Numbered from the stretch's first letter, positions 1-8,859 are shown. The stretch: 64,000 nt of DNA from Halobacteriales archaeon QH_7_65_31 (GCA_003021785.1 PXQU01000016.1:398407-462406); one strand, 5' to 3'. Translations and numbers: made by a program. Notes: generated by a model from the sequence alone, not told the origin.

Positions 1-28
1 GTAGCGTCTGCGGATCGAACCTATCCAT
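1..28 (-). CDS. Start of a gene running off the left edge (candidate)
   Basis: On the minus strand an ATG at 28 opens a frame (M-D-R-F-D-P-Q-T-L) that stays open to the window edge. A TATA-like TTTAGTA at 51-57 lies about 26 nt upstream, the usual spacing for a leaderless haloarchaeal transcript. Only nine codons are visible, so no function can be given. It would be the gene downstream of tfb. Confidence 0.35.
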
Positions 29-70
29 ACTGTCGAGCGACACCGAACGGTACTAAACCCTCGTGTCTGC

Positions 71-1018
71 TCAGTGGATGTCGAGCGCTTCGATCTGCTC
101 TTGGTATCGGTTTCGGATGGTGACCTCGGTGACCTGTGCGACGTTGGCGACCTCGCGCTGAGTCTTCTTCTCGTTACAGAGCAGGGAGGCGGCGTAGATC
201 GCCGCCGCCGCGTACCCCGTCGGTGATTTTCCCGAGAGCATCCCCTGCTCCGCCGTCACCTCGATGATCTCGCGGGTCTTCTGTTCGACCTCCTCGCTGA
301 GTTCGAGTTCGGAACAGAAGCGGGGGACGTACTGCACCGGATCGACGGGTTCGAGTCCGAGCGAAAGCTCCTGTGCGATGTACCGATACGTTCGTCCGAT
401 CTCCTTCTGTTCGACGCGGGCGACCTCGCCGACCTCGTCGAGCGAGCGGGGAATTCCCTCCTGACGACACGCCGCGTACAGCGCGGAGGTGGCGACCCCT
501 TCGATAGAGCGCCCGCGGATGAGATCGTCGTCGAGCGCGCGCCGGTAGATGACGGATGCGACCTCGCGTACTGAGCGCGGCACACCGAGGGCGGAACTCA
601 TGCGGTCGATCTCGCTCAGTGCGAACTGGAGATTGCGTTCGCCGGCGTCCTTAGTACGGATGCGTTCTTGCCACTTGCGGAGCCGGTGCATCTGACTCCG
701 TTTTTCCGAGGAGATCGACCGCCCGTACGCGTCCTTGTCCTTCCAGTCGATCTGCGTAGTCAATCCCTTATCGTGCATCGTCTGGGTGGTTGGCGCACCC
801 ACGCGGGACTTCGACTGTCGTTCAGAGTGGTTGAACGCCCGCCACTCCGGCCCACGGTCGATATTCGACTCCTCGACGATGAGTCCGCAGTCGTCGCACA
901 TGAGCTCACCCTCCCCCGACTGGACCAGCGAGTCGGACTCACACTCGGGACACCCTACCGATTCCGCCTCCGACTCCGTCTCGGAGCTGCGTTCTCGCTG
1001 CCGTGTGGGACCTGCCAT
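71..1018 (-). CDS. tfb: Transcription initiation factor IIB (TFB)
   Basis: This 315-residue protein is archaeal TFB, which bridges TBP on the TATA box and RNA polymerase. An N-terminal zinc ribbon is visible (Cys23, Cys26, Cys41, Cys44), followed by the B-reader/linker stretch and two cyclin-like repeats (roughly residues 125-210 and 220-310). The length matches the family. Haloarchaea usually carry several TFB paralogues, so it could be a general or a specialised copy. The ATG at 1018 is supported by a TATA-like element about 30 nt upstream and hence a very short leader. The acidic N-terminal Ser/Glu run before the ribbon is typical of haloarchaeal versions. Confidence 0.97.
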   Translation of the reverse strand: MAGPTRQRERSSETESEAESVGCPECESDSLVQSGEGELMCDDCGLIVEESNIDRGPEWRAFNHSERQSKSRVGAPTTQTMHDKGLTTQIDWKDKDAYGRSISSEKRSQMHRLRKWQERIRTKDAGERNLQFALSEIDRMSSALGVPRSVREVASVIYRRALDDDLIRGRSIEGVATSALYAACRQEGIPRSLDEVGEVARVEQKEIGRTYRYIAQELSLGLEPVDPVQYVPRFCSELELSEEVEQKTREIIEVTAEQGMLSGKSPTGYAAAAIYAASLLCNEKKTQREVANVAQVTEVTIRNRYQEQIEALDIH

Positions 1019-1043
1019 TACACTTACCTTCGAAAATTACTCA

Positions 1044-1051
1044 CAATTAAG
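1044..1051 (-). promoter_or_regulatory. Probable TATA element of tfb
   Basis: On the minus strand this reads CTTAATTG and is centred about 30 nt before the tfb ATG, which predicts transcription starting within a few bases of the start codon. It sits in a short AT-rich patch that contrasts with the GC-rich surroundings. Confidence 0.5.
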
Positions 1052-1115
1052 CCTTGTGCCGGTGTAGAAAGTACGCACACCGGCGGATCGAGCGCGTTTG
1101 CGCCGCCGGCGTCGA

Positions 1116-1394
1116 TCACTGATCCCGCCGATCGACCCGTTCGACGCCGAAGCCGTCACGGACCGCATCGAGCGTCGCGCCGTCCGCGAGCACGAGGTGC
1201 GCGGTCGCATCGACGTAGAGATCGAACGCGTCCGGTCGCATCCCGTCGATGTCGATCGATTCGACGCGATCGACCGCGTCGGTCTGTTCGAGCAGCTGCT
1301 GTGCGCCGTCACCGAGGCCGCCCGCGTCACCGCGCGCGATGCGCAGCCGCAGATCGGTCTCGACTCCGGTCGTCGTCATCTGGATTGCCATCAT
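1116..1394 (-). CDS. Conserved small haloarchaeal protein upstream of tfb
   Basis: About 92 residues from the ATG at 1394 (a second ATG follows at 1391; the open frame extends further upstream to a GTG at 1490, but that part is Arg/Ala-rich and unlike the rest). The protein looks like a small alternating beta/alpha domain with an acidic surface, ending near V-E-R-V-D. I do not recognise a named domain. Its placement just upstream of tfb on the same strand, with a 97-bp gap, suggests co-transcription is possible but not required. Function unknown. Confidence 0.6.
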   Translation of the reverse strand: MMAIQMTTTGVETDLRLRIARGDAGGLGDGAQQLLEQTDAVDRVESIDIDGMRPDAFDLYVDATAHLVLADGATLDAVRDGFGVERVDRRDQ

Positions 1395-1574
1395 CCCCCC
1401 GGCGCGACTCGAACGCGCGTCCGCTCGGACACCTGTGGCTATCGAGGGTCGTCGCTGATCGGCGGGCGAACACGCGACGAGCCGCGCCACGAGCCGGTCA
1501 CGAGTCGCCGCTGTACGACGTGAGAGTCAGAGGAGTTCCCGACCCATCACGTCGCGTGACGGGCGACAGCCCGC

Positions 1575-1679
1575 CTACGCGGCGAGGGTCGGGACGGCGT
1601 CGAGGCCCATCCAGTTCCCCATGCCACAGACCACACTCACGGAGAGTGCGGACGCGTTGATGTGGAGAGAGCTGGACAT
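1575..1679 (-). CDS. Possible 34-residue small protein
   Basis: ATG at 1679, stop at 1575-1577. The frame encodes a short peptide with a hydrophobic Val/Cys/Gly/Met centre (S-V-V-C-G-M-G-N-W-M-G). A TATA-like GATAAAAGCTAATATC lies at 1722-1738 and a GAGG motif lies about 9 nt before the ATG, both in correct order. It occupies the otherwise gene-free stretch 1395-1826, in which I see nothing else convincing. Function unknown; it could be a chance frame. Confidence 0.35.
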   Translation of the reverse strand: MSSSLHINASALSVSVVCGMGNWMGLDAVPTLAA

Positions 1680-1826
1680 GGACGGAACCTCGTTCGTGTT
1701 CGCTTCGACTGTCAGGTGGTGGGATATTAGCTTTTATCGGGGGGCGTTACCACACGACACGTCGTCACGACGGCTCTGGCTCGCGAACGAGCGGGTTTCG
1801 GGCGACAGTCCGGGAGAGACCTCCGC

Positions 1827-2408
1827 CTACAAGCGAGCGATCGTCTCCCCCGCTCGCACCGAATCGTCGAGATCGACCGTCAGGTCATCGCGCGTCACCG
1901 CTGCGGGCATGAGCACGTCCGCGCGCGAGCCGAAGCTGATGTGTGCGATCCGGTCGCCGCGACCGACCGAATCGCCGTCGCCGACGTACGGGCGGATGCG
2001 ACGCGCGAACCAGCCGGCGATGAGGACGAGCGTCCAGTCCTCGCTCTCGATGCGGACGCGCTCGTTCCGATCGGACTCCTTCGAGAAGGCCGGCCTGTTC
2101 GCGCCGGGGACGTGCTCGATCCGCTCGACCCGACCGGGGAGCGGTGACCGGTTGACGTGGACCGACAGCGCCGACATGTAGATGCCGACGCGGAGCCGAT
2201 CCCCCTCCTCGCGGATGACGGAGACGGACCCCTCGGCGGGCGCGACGACCCCTTCACCGGCGGGCCGCGGCGGGTCGCGATGGAACCACAGTACCGCGAC
2301 GCCGAGGAGGACGACCGCGACGCCGAGCGGAGCGAACAGGAGCGTCAGCGGGACGGCAGCGACGAACGCCGGCGTCGCCAGCCGCCAGCTACCGGGTGCG
2401 ATCTGCAT
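1827..2408 (-). CDS. Archaetidylserine decarboxylase-type protein (phosphatidylserine decarboxylase family)
   Basis: About 193 residues of the PSD family, which decarboxylates the serine headgroup of membrane lipids to ethanolamine at the membrane. Visible hallmarks are two N-terminal hydrophobic segments, the F-H-R-D-P-P-R motif after them, a V-H-V-N-R motif in the middle, and F-G-S-R near residue 165, where the pro-enzyme is expected to self-cleave before the Ser to form the pyruvoyl group. I chose the ATG at 2408 because M-x-x-A-P-G-x-W is how short archaeal-type members begin; a TTG at 2423 and an ATG at 2417 are in frame. In haloarchaea the substrate is inferred to be archaetidylserine. 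Confidence 0.85.
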   Translation of the reverse strand: MQIAPGSWRLATPAFVAAVPLTLLFAPLGVAVVLLGVAVLWFHRDPPRPAGEGVVAPAEGSVSVIREEGDRLRVGIYMSALSVHVNRSPLPGRVERIEHVPGANRPAFSKESDRNERVRIESEDWTLVLIAGWFARRIRPYVGDGDSVGRGDRIAHISFGSRADVLMPAAVTRDDLTVDLDDSVRAGETIARL

Positions 2409-2549
2409 ACCAGTCATCGGCAAGGGAGCCGCAAACGCCTGTCGGTCCCAGCGACCGACGCTGTTGCGTGTAGCCGCCGATTCTGGTTGAACGCGTGTCA
2501 GCCGTCCGGGTGGGTATGGATCGATTTCACGCGTCGACTGTCCGGCGTT

Positions 2550-2816
2550 CTACCCCTCCGCGCCGTCGTCGTCGGCCACCGCCGTCCACGTCTCGACCGT
2601 CTCCGTCTCGGGGAGGGCATCGAGGAGCGGCTCGACCGCCGGTTCCGGCACAGTCGCCCTGACGCTCCCGAACCGCGTCACTGCTTCGACGGTCCCGTGT
2701 TCCGCGACGACCGCGCGAACCGGCTCGGCGTCGTCGGTCGGCCTGATCGTGAGCCGCGTCGTGACGCCGTCGGTCGGATCGTCGCGGGCCGTCCGAACGG
2801 CGGGTGAGAGGTACAC
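2550..2816 (-). CDS. Hypothetical 88-residue protein
   Basis: A GTG at 2816 starts a small protein (V-Y-L-S-P-A-V) ending in an acidic tail (D-D-D-G-A-E-G). The open frame continues upstream to 3419, but that part lies antisense to the P-loop kinase gene and is not believed. A TTTACT element lies about 25 nt before the GTG, consistent with a leaderless transcript. Residues 21-80 look like a small ferredoxin-like beta-alpha-beta domain (R-L-T-I-R-P...V-R-A-T-V). I do not recognise the family. It is divergent from the kinase gene at 2904. Confidence 0.55.
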   Translation of the reverse strand: MYLSPAVRTARDDPTDGVTTRLTIRPTDDAEPVRAVVAEHGTVEAVTRFGSVRATVPEPAVEPLLDALPETETVETWTAVADDDGAEG

Positions 2817-2903
2817 ATTCGGGGGTCGACGCGGCGCGAGTAAAGCCGTGTCGCCGTCACTCCAAACAGTTACTACGGACCCCCGGTGACTGGGACTGTG
2901 ACC

Positions 2904-3389
2904 GTGAACACGCTGGTCGCTGTCTCCGGAGTTCCCGGAACGGGGAAGACGACGGTCGCGGAGGCGCTCGCAGAGCGGCTCGACGCGACGGTGCTCCGAA
3001 CCGACGTCGTTCGCAAGGAGCTGTACGACGCGCCGGAGTACACCGAGGCGGAGACCGAAGCCGTCTACGAGACGGTGCTCGACCGCGCGGGCGAGCGTCT
3101 CGCAGATGAGAGCGTCGTCATCGACGCGACGTTCAGGACGCGCGCCGTTCGCGAGACGGCTCGCACCGTCGCCGAGCGTGCGGGCGCCGACTTTCGGCTC
3201 GTCGGCGTCGACTGCGACGACGCGGTCGTCCGCGAACGGATCCGTGACCGCACCGACGACGAGAGCGACGCCGATATCGAGGTGTACGAGCTGATCTGCG
3301 AGGAGTACGAGCCGCTCGACTCCCCGGATCTCGTCGTCGACAACTCCGGGACGCTGGCGGAGACGTTCACGCAGTTGGACGAGCTGTAG
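2904..3389 (+). CDS. P-loop (AAA_33-type) small-molecule kinase
   Basis: About 161 residues. The Walker A motif G-x-P-G-T-G-K-T-T is near the N-terminus, and V-V-I-D-A-T follows near residue 75-80, matching the gluconate/CMP-kinase-like AAA_33 group that phosphorylates small hydroxylated substrates or tRNA-linked groups. The substrate cannot be told. The GTG at 2904 puts the first beta strand right at the N-terminus; GTGs at 2898 and 2886 are also in frame. It is followed 58 bp later by the ABC1 kinase gene on the same strand. Confidence 0.8.
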   Translation: MNTLVAVSGVPGTGKTTVAEALAERLDATVLRTDVVRKELYDAPEYTEAETEAVYETVLDRAGERLADESVVIDATFRTRAVRETARTVAERAGADFRLVGVDCDDAVVRERIRDRTDDESDADIEVYELICEEYEPLDSPDLVVDNSGTLAETFTQLDEL

Positions 3390-3447
3390 CCGGGCGCGGA
3401 TCGGGACGGAGGGACACACATTTGCGGCGCGCGCTCGAAACGCGGCT

Positions 3448-5154
3448 GTGTCAGCGAGCGATCCCGTCGACGATCCGGAGCCGAACAGCCGTCGGACGCT
3501 CCGGCGGTTCGTCGCCGTCGTTCGGACGTTCCTTCCGCTCGCGTTCGCGCTCGCGCGTGACCGCCGCCGGTTCCTGCTGTTCGGTCGCCGTCGCGTGGTG
3601 ACCGCCGAGGATCAACAGCGCCGCGCGGCGTATCTGCTCGACGCACTTCTGGATCTCGGGCCGACGTTCGTAAAGGTGGGACAGATCCTCTCCACTCGCC
3701 CGGACGTGCTGCCGCCCGCGTACATCGAGGAGCTGTCGTCGCTTCAGGACGAAGTGCCACCGGAGCCGTGGGAGTCGATTCAGCCGGTGTTCGAGTCCGC
3801 GCTCGGTCCCGTCGAGGAGGCGTTCGACGAGTTCGACCGCGAGGCGATGAGCGGGGCCTCGCTCGGGCAGGTGTACACCGCTACGTACGAGGGGCAGCGA
3901 GTCGCCGTGAAGGTGCTCCGTCCGAACATCCGCGAACGGGTCGAGAGCGATCTCGTCGTCGTCGAGACGCTGCTGCCGCTTCTCCTCCGGTTCGCGCCGC
4001 CCGGACAGCAGTTCACGATGGAGAATCTGGCCGACGAGTTCGCGACCACGATTCGAGGCGAGATGAACTACGAGGCCGAAGCCGCCCGGCTGAGGGAGGT
4101 GCGCGAGAACTTCAGCGACGACGACGAGGTGACGATTCCGCCCGTCATCGAGGAGCGATCGAGCACGCGCGTCCTCACGATGGAGTACGTCGAGGGGACG
4201 AAGATCACCGACGTGTCGGAGCTGGCGTCTCGGGGGATCGACCCGACCGAGGTGGTCGAGCGACTCTCCCGCATCTACTTCCAGATGATCGTCAACGACG
4301 GCGTCTTTCACGCCGACCCCCACCCGGGGAACCTCTCCGTTCAGGACGACGGCGCGATCGTCTTCTACGATTTCGGCGTCGTCGGGCGGCTCTCGGAGTC
4401 GCGCCGCGAGCAGGTCCTCGACTTCTACGTCGGGCTGGCGACCGACGACATCGACCGCGTCATCGACGCGTTCATCGAGATGGGCGCGCTCGATCCCGAG
4501 GCCGATCGCCAGCTCATGCGCGAGGTGTTCGGACTCGTCGTCGAGCAGCTGGAGGGCCAGCCCTTCGAACAGGAGCAGATACAGCAGTATATCCGGGAGT
4601 TTCAGGCCGCGGTCGGCGATATCAGCGACTTCCCGTTCCGGCTCCCGCAGGACCTCGCGCTCATCGTCCGGGTCACGACGGTGCTGGAAGGGGTCACCCG
4701 GACGCTCGACGGGGAGTTCAACTTCATCGAGACGGTGACCGACCTCGTCCGGGAGACGGACAGCGGTGATCTCGCCGCGACGGATATCGCCCGCGACGAG
4801 ATCGAGACGCTCGTCGAAACGACCGTCGAGGCGTTCGTTCGCGTGCCGACGAAGGGAGAGGACGCGCTCTCGACCGTGATTCGGGGCGATACCGCACTCA
4901 CCTTCCTCTACCGTGAGGACCCGAGCGTCCTCCGGAAGCTGGTCGCCCGCATCGCGCTCGGTATCGGTATCGGTGTCGGTGGGCTGGTCACCAGTGGACT
5001 GGTCGCGTTCGGCGCGCCGGTCGCCGCCGCCGGGACGGGGATCGGGACGGGCGTGGCCGGAGTCGTCCTGTGGCGATCGTTCCGCACGCAGCGCAATCGG
5101 ACCGTCGTCGCCGGGGCGAAGGTCGCAGAACGCAGCGTCACCCGTAAGCGCTGA
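3448..5154 (+). CDS. ABC1/ADCK/UbiB family atypical protein kinase
   Basis: A 568-residue member of the UbiB/ADCK group, ancient kinase-like proteins linked to isoprenoid quinone biology. The diagnostic K-x-G-Q motif is at residues 76-79, the catalytic-loop-like H-A-D-P-H-P-G-N begins at 288, and the D-F-G metal-binding motif begins at 308. The C-terminal ~70 residues contain two Gly/Ala-rich membrane-spanning stretches, so the protein is probably membrane anchored. The start is a GTG about 25 nt after an AT-rich CACATTTG patch. Haloarchaea use menaquinone, so a role in menaquinone or other isoprenoid handling is inferred. It converges on gckA with no spacer. Confidence 0.9.
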   Translation: MSASDPVDDPEPNSRRTLRRFVAVVRTFLPLAFALARDRRRFLLFGRRRVVTAEDQQRRAAYLLDALLDLGPTFVKVGQILSTRPDVLPPAYIEELSSLQDEVPPEPWESIQPVFESALGPVEEAFDEFDREAMSGASLGQVYTATYEGQRVAVKVLRPNIRERVESDLVVVETLLPLLLRFAPPGQQFTMENLADEFATTIRGEMNYEAEAARLREVRENFSDDDEVTIPPVIEERSSTRVLTMEYVEGTKITDVSELASRGIDPTEVVERLSRIYFQMIVNDGVFHADPHPGNLSVQDDGAIVFYDFGVVGRLSESRREQVLDFYVGLATDDIDRVIDAFIEMGALDPEADRQLMREVFGLVVEQLEGQPFEQEQIQQYIREFQAAVGDISDFPFRLPQDLALIVRVTTVLEGVTRTLDGEFNFIETVTDLVRETDSGDLAATDIARDEIETLVETTVEAFVRVPTKGEDALSTVIRGDTALTFLYREDPSVLRKLVARIALGIGIGVGGLVTSGLVAFGAPVAAAGTGIGTGVAGVVLWRSFRTQRNRTVVAGAKVAERSVTRKR

Positions 5155-6462
5155 CTATCCGACGACGATCACGCGCAGGTCGTTGACGTTCGTTCCGGTC
5201 GCACCCGTCTCTATCGTCGCCCCGCGCTCGGCCAGATACGTCGCTGCGTCGTGAGAGTCCAGTGCGCGAGTGGCCGCCGAACGTTCGTTCCGTGGAACGG
5301 TCTCGGCGTCCACGCTCGCACCCGCAACCGCCGAATCGCCGTCGATACCGTCCGTGTCGATGGCCGCAACGACGACACCCGGCGCGTCGAGTTCGAGCGC
5401 AGCCGAGAGGGCGTACTCTGCGTTCGGCCCACCGTTTCCGGGCGTCTCATCTCGGACGGTAACGGTCGTCTCGCCGCCGCTGACGACGACGGCCGGTGGC
5501 TCGACGGGACTGCCCGTCGCGGCGATCTCCTCACCGACCGCGACCGCGCTCCGTGCGGTCTCTCGCGCTTCGCCGCGGATTCGCGTCGAGAGCAACAGCG
5601 GCTCGTAGCCCGCCTCGCGCGCCGTCGCGAGCGCCGCCCGTGCGGCGGTGTGGTTACTCGCCAGTAGCTGCTCGGTGACGTGCTCGAAGCCCGGCGCTCC
5701 AGCGTCGGGCGTCTCGGAAACCTCGCCAGCGTGTCCCGCCCGGAGACGGTCGATGACTGCCCTCGGCAGCGCGAGATCGTACCGATCGACGACCGAGAGC
5801 GCGTCCTCGTAGGTCGTCTCGTCGGGCGCGAACGGCCCGCTGCCGATGACGCCGGAGTCGTCCCCGACGACGTCGCTGAACAGCAGCGTCACCACCGTCG
5901 CCGGTGTGGCGACGTCGGCCAGTCGCCCGCCCTTGACCGTCGAGAGGTGTTTTCGGACGGTGTTCAGCTCGTCGATGCTCGCGCCGCTGGCGAGCAGCTC
6001 GTCGGTCGTCGCTCGCAGCTCCGCGAGCGAGACGCCGTCGGCCGGTGCAGGGAGCAGTGCGCTCGCGCCCCCGGTCACGACGGCGAGCACGAGCGTCCGG
6101 TCGTCTGCGCGCGAGAGCAGCTCACGGAGTCGCTCCGTTCCCGCGAGGGCCGCGTCGCTCGGGCGCGGATGGTCGCCTTCGACCTGCTCGATCCGCTCCG
6201 TCGCCGTTGGCTGATCCGTGACGACGATCCCGTCGTCGATACGCTCCACGAGCAGGGTTTCCAGTTCGGCCGCGACGGCTCCGGCGGCGTTCCCACCGCC
6301 GACGACGAGGAGATCGTCGTAGCTGTCGAGATCGTGCTCGGCTGTTCCGACGGTGAGCCGTGACCCGTCGAGAGCGAGCGTCTCACCGACGACCGTGCTC
6401 GGACGGGCGGCGTCGATACCCGCGCGGAGACACCGTCGTGCGAGTGCGTGCGGATCGGTCAT
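5155..6462 (-). CDS. gckA: Glycerate 2-kinase (MOFRL/GckA family)
   Basis: 435 residues, usual length for the GckA/MOFRL family that phosphorylates D-glycerate to 2-phosphoglycerate. The N-terminal domain carries the V-V-G-G-G-N-A phosphate-binding loop, G-D-H-P-x-P-S, and V-V-T-G-G-A-S-A-L; the C-terminal MOFRL domain shows V-V-S-G-G-E-T-T-V and D-T-D-G-I-D-G near the end. The ATG at 6462 is preferred; the open frame continues upstream to 6579 through the tRNA-Glu gene, which cannot be coding. The stop codon abuts that of the convergent ABC1 gene. Confidence 0.92.
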   Translation of the reverse strand: MTDPHALARRCLRAGIDAARPSTVVGETLALDGSRLTVGTAEHDLDSYDDLLVVGGGNAAGAVAAELETLLVERIDDGIVVTDQPTATERIEQVEGDHPRPSDAALAGTERLRELLSRADDRTLVLAVVTGGASALLPAPADGVSLAELRATTDELLASGASIDELNTVRKHLSTVKGGRLADVATPATVVTLLFSDVVGDDSGVIGSGPFAPDETTYEDALSVVDRYDLALPRAVIDRLRAGHAGEVSETPDAGAPGFEHVTEQLLASNHTAARAALATAREAGYEPLLLSTRIRGEARETARSAVAVGEEIAATGSPVEPPAVVVSGGETTVTVRDETPGNGGPNAEYALSAALELDAPGVVVAAIDTDGIDGDSAVAGASVDAETVPRNERSAATRALDSHDAATYLAERGATIETGATGTNVNDLRVIVVG

Positions 6463-6546
6463 ATCCGTAGCTCGAAGGGAAACACTGAGAAATCGACGGT
6501 TCACGCGACACGCTGGGCGGTTGCTCCTCGGGTGATCGCACCAGAA

Positions 6547-6621
6547 TGCTCCGGCAGGGATTCGAACCCTGGTCATCACCGTGAGAGGGTGATATGATTG
6601 GCCGGACTACACCACCAGAGC
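6547..6621 (-). tRNA. tRNA-Glu (CUC anticodon)
   Basis: A 75-nt cloverleaf on the minus strand. The acceptor stem GCTCTGG/CCGGAGC pairs with one G-T, the anticodon stem TCACC/GGTGA holds loop CTCTCAC with anticodon CTC, and the T arm has the standard GTTCGAATC core. The discriminator base is A and CCA is not encoded. There is no intron. An upstream TATA-like GTTATACG on the minus strand lies near 6659-6666. No integrase or repeat sits beside it. Confidence 0.95.
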
Positions 6622-6698
6622 ACGCCTCGTAGCGTACTATCGGGTAGCGTGGTGGCTCGTATAACGGTTGTGTTTCGGCCCTTCCGTGACTCGGTTTC

Positions 6699-7193
6699 TC
6701 ACTCGACGCGGCGACGGTAGGTGACGAACGCGAACGCCTCGCGCTCGTCGCGGTCCAGCTCCACCCACTCGTCGCCGAACGTCGGGAACTCCGTGTCTCC
6801 CTCGTAGCGCTCGTCGAGTTCGGTGAGAACCATCCGGTCGGCGCGGTCGATGAACGCCTCGTAGACGGTCGCGCCGCCGATGACGTACGCCTCGTCGTCG
6901 TGCTCGGCGGCGCGTGTAACTGCCTCGTCGATACCGCCGACGCGGACGGCTCCGTCGGGCAGATCGAGCGGGGAGCGCGACAGGACGATGTTGGTCCGGT
7001 CCGGGAGCGGGCCGTCAAGTCGCGCCGCGATGGAGTCGTACGTCTTCCGCCCCATGATGACCGGATGGCCCGTGGTGAGCGATTTGAAGTGAGCGAGGTC
7101 CTCGGGGTAGTGCCACGGCATCTCCCCCGCCCGTCCGATGACGCCGTTGGCAGCGACTGCGGCGACGATGACGAGATCGGTGTCAGAGTTCAT
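6699..7193 (-). CDS. folA: Dihydrofolate reductase
   Basis: 164 residues, standard DHFR length. It reduces dihydrofolate with NADPH, regenerating the cofactor oxidised by thymidylate synthase. Visible are the N-terminal A-A-V-A-x-N-G-V-I-G loop, M-P-W-H with the following catalytic acid (P-E-D-L), G-R-K-T-Y-D-S for NADPH binding, and V-I-G-G-A-T-V-Y near residue 108. It is acidic, as expected in a high-salt cytoplasm. It is the second gene of a thyA-folA operon: its ATG overlaps the thyA stop by 4 bp, so translation is probably coupled. Confidence 0.97.
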   Translation of the reverse strand: MNSDTDLVIVAAVAANGVIGRAGEMPWHYPEDLAHFKSLTTGHPVIMGRKTYDSIAARLDGPLPDRTNIVLSRSPLDLPDGAVRVGGIDEAVTRAAEHDDEAYVIGGATVYEAFIDRADRMVLTELDERYEGDTEFPTFGDEWVELDRDEREAFAFVTYRRRVE

Positions 7194-8200
7194 TCTGCGA
7201 CGGAGAAGGGGATGCCCGGTGCGGGGTCGTATCCCGACAGCTGGAAGTCCTCGAACGTGAGGTCATCGAGCGGCTCGTCGGCGACGGCTATCGACGGTCG
7301 CTCGCGCGGCTCCCGCGACAGCTGTGTGAGCAGACCGGGGACGTGATCGGTCCGCTCGTCCCCGTCGGACTCCGGGGGCGCGGTCGATTCGAGCCACTCG
7401 CGCACGTCGGCGTACCCCTCGCGCGTGTCCACCGCTGAGAGACGCGACTGAAGCGCCCCGAGGCTGTCGGCGTACCAGTCTGCCCGGTCGCCGGTTCCAC
7501 AGTAGACGTGTGCATCGACGACGGTGTGGCCGAATCGACCGACATCGAGATCGGTCCGGTTCGCGACGGCGTGAGTGAGTAGGGAGTACGCGGCGATGTT
7601 GAACGGGACGCCGAGCGCGATATCCCCCGAACGCTGGGTCAGATGGGTGTTGAGCCGACCGTTCTGCACGTTGAAGACGAAGGTGTAGTGACACGGCGGG
7701 AGCGTCGAGACGGCGGCGTTGCCGGGATGCCACGCGTTCACGACGATACGCCGGGAGTGAGGGTTCTCGTTCAGCTGTTCGACCGCGTACGCCAGCTGGT
7801 CGAACGTCCCGTCGTCGTTCTGCCACCGGTGCAGGTCGTCGCCGCCAGCCCACGACTCCCCCGGTAGCTGCTCCGGGTCGTCAGGCATCGGAAACCGCCG
7901 CCAGAACCGTCCGTAGGCGGTGTCGAGCCGCCCGTCGCCGTCGGCCCACGCGTCCCAGATACCGGTCTCCTCGCTGAGGTTCCGGATATGCTCCTCGCCG
8001 GAGAGATACCAAAGCAGCTCGTGGATGAGCGAGTTCCACCGAAATCCGGAGAGATCCTTCGTCGTGAGCAGCGGAAACCCCTGCCGGAGATCGACGGTGT
8101 AGTGGTGTGAGAAATCCGAGATTGTGTCGATACCGGTCCGATTTGGCTTGTGCGTGCCGGCGGTGAGCGTGTCCGCCACGAGGTCGAGATACTGACGCAT
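7190..8200 (-). CDS. thyA: Thymidylate synthase (ThyA type)
   Basis: 336 residues, longer than the ~264-residue bacterial enzyme. It converts dUMP and methylene-tetrahydrofolate to dTMP and dihydrofolate. The active-site cysteine is in L-P-P-C-H-Y, flanked by S-R-R-I-V-V-N-A-W and Q-R-S-G-D-I-A-L-G-V-P-F-N. The extra length is mostly an insertion of about 70 residues after D-A-H-V-Y-C-G-T-G, before the C-terminal segment L-D-D-L-T-F-E-D-F. It lies upstream of folA with a 4-bp overlap, and its start faces the GNAT gene across an 86-bp divergent promoter region. Confidence 0.95.
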   Translation of the reverse strand: MRQYLDLVADTLTAGTHKPNRTGIDTISDFSHHYTVDLRQGFPLLTTKDLSGFRWNSLIHELLWYLSGEEHIRNLSEETGIWDAWADGDGRLDTAYGRFWRRFPMPDDPEQLPGESWAGGDDLHRWQNDDGTFDQLAYAVEQLNENPHSRRIVVNAWHPGNAAVSTLPPCHYTFVFNVQNGRLNTHLTQRSGDIALGVPFNIAAYSLLTHAVANRTDLDVGRFGHTVVDAHVYCGTGDRADWYADSLGALQSRLSAVDTREGYADVREWLESTAPPESDGDERTDHVPGLLTQLSREPRERPSIAVADEPLDDLTFEDFQLSGYDPAPGIPFSVAE

Positions 8201-8286
8201 GATCGGAGTCTACGACGGAACTGGCATAGTTCATTTGCTTACCGCACTGGCGAGGAGTTTTGACCCCTGATCTCATAGCCGGTGGC

Positions 8287-8859
8287 ATGTACGTCAGGGA
8301 CGCGCGAAACCGCGACGAGGCGTGGCTCCTCGACCACATCGAGGCGATGGGACTCGACGACACGGCGTTCCGGTCGCGTGACTACGTCATCGCGGTCGAC
8401 GACGACACCGGGTCGAAGACCGGGTTCGGCCGCTTTCGCGTCCACCGAGACGACGACGTCTGCGAGCTGACCAGTATCGGCGTGCTCGACAGCTGGGAGG
8501 GGAACGGTGTCGGGGCGCACATCGTCGAGCGACTGCTTCGGAACGCGGGTATCGAGGGGTACGAGCGGATCTACGCGCTCTCGCCGGCTCACGAGTATCT
8601 CGCGCAGTTCGGCTTCGGCCCGGTCGAAGCCGAGGAGCTGCCGGCGGCGCTCCAGAAGCGACTCGACGCGAAGCGCGAGCGCCACGAGACGGTCGTTCCG
8701 ATGGTCATCGACAGCGACGGCTTCGGTATGCCCGATGCGCTGCGCGACCGGTTCAAGAACGCCGCGGAACACGCCGATGACGATCCCGAGCCGACGGAGT
8801 CTCCCGAAGACTTCGGCATCGACAGCGAGTCCGCGACGTACAAGTACGATACCGGCTGA
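8287..8859 (+). CDS. GNAT family N-acetyltransferase
   Basis: 190 residues from the ATG at 8287 (M-Y-V-R-D-A-R). The acetyl-CoA binding motif appears as V-L-D-S-W-E-G-N-G-V-G-A-H-I-V at about residues 72-86, followed by G-Y-E-R-I-Y-A-L-S. Residues 130-190 are a Glu/Asp-rich extension beyond the usual ~150-residue GNAT fold. The acceptor substrate is unknown. Its last codons (Y-D-T-G-stop) form the first copy of the tandem hairpin repeat that follows. Confidence 0.8.
   Translation: MYVRDARNRDEAWLLDHIEAMGLDDTAFRSRDYVIAVDDDTGSKTGFGRFRVHRDDDVCELTSIGVLDSWEGNGVGAHIVERLLRNAGIEGYERIYALSPAHEYLAQFGFGPVEAEELPAALQKRLDAKRERHETVVPMVIDSDGFGMPDALRDRFKNAAEHADDDPEPTESPEDFGIDSESATYKYDTG

Noticed and set aside
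1390-1420. A perfect T-arm-like sequence on the minus strand (GCGCG-TTCGAGT-CGCGC) just before the small gene at 1394, suggesting a tRNA or a tRNA-derived attachment site.
   Set aside because: No matching 5' acceptor strand, D arm or anticodon arm can be found upstream, and there is no integrase; probably chance in GC-rich DNA.
2817-3419. N-terminal extension of the 2550 frame (another 201 codons).
   Set aside because: It is exactly antisense to the P-loop kinase gene and its amino-acid composition is Arg/Leu-rich, unlike haloarchaeal proteins.
6463-6579. Longer N-terminus for glycerate kinase.
   Set aside because: The extension runs through the tRNA-Glu gene and gives Arg/Cys-rich residues; the ATG at 6462 matches the family start.
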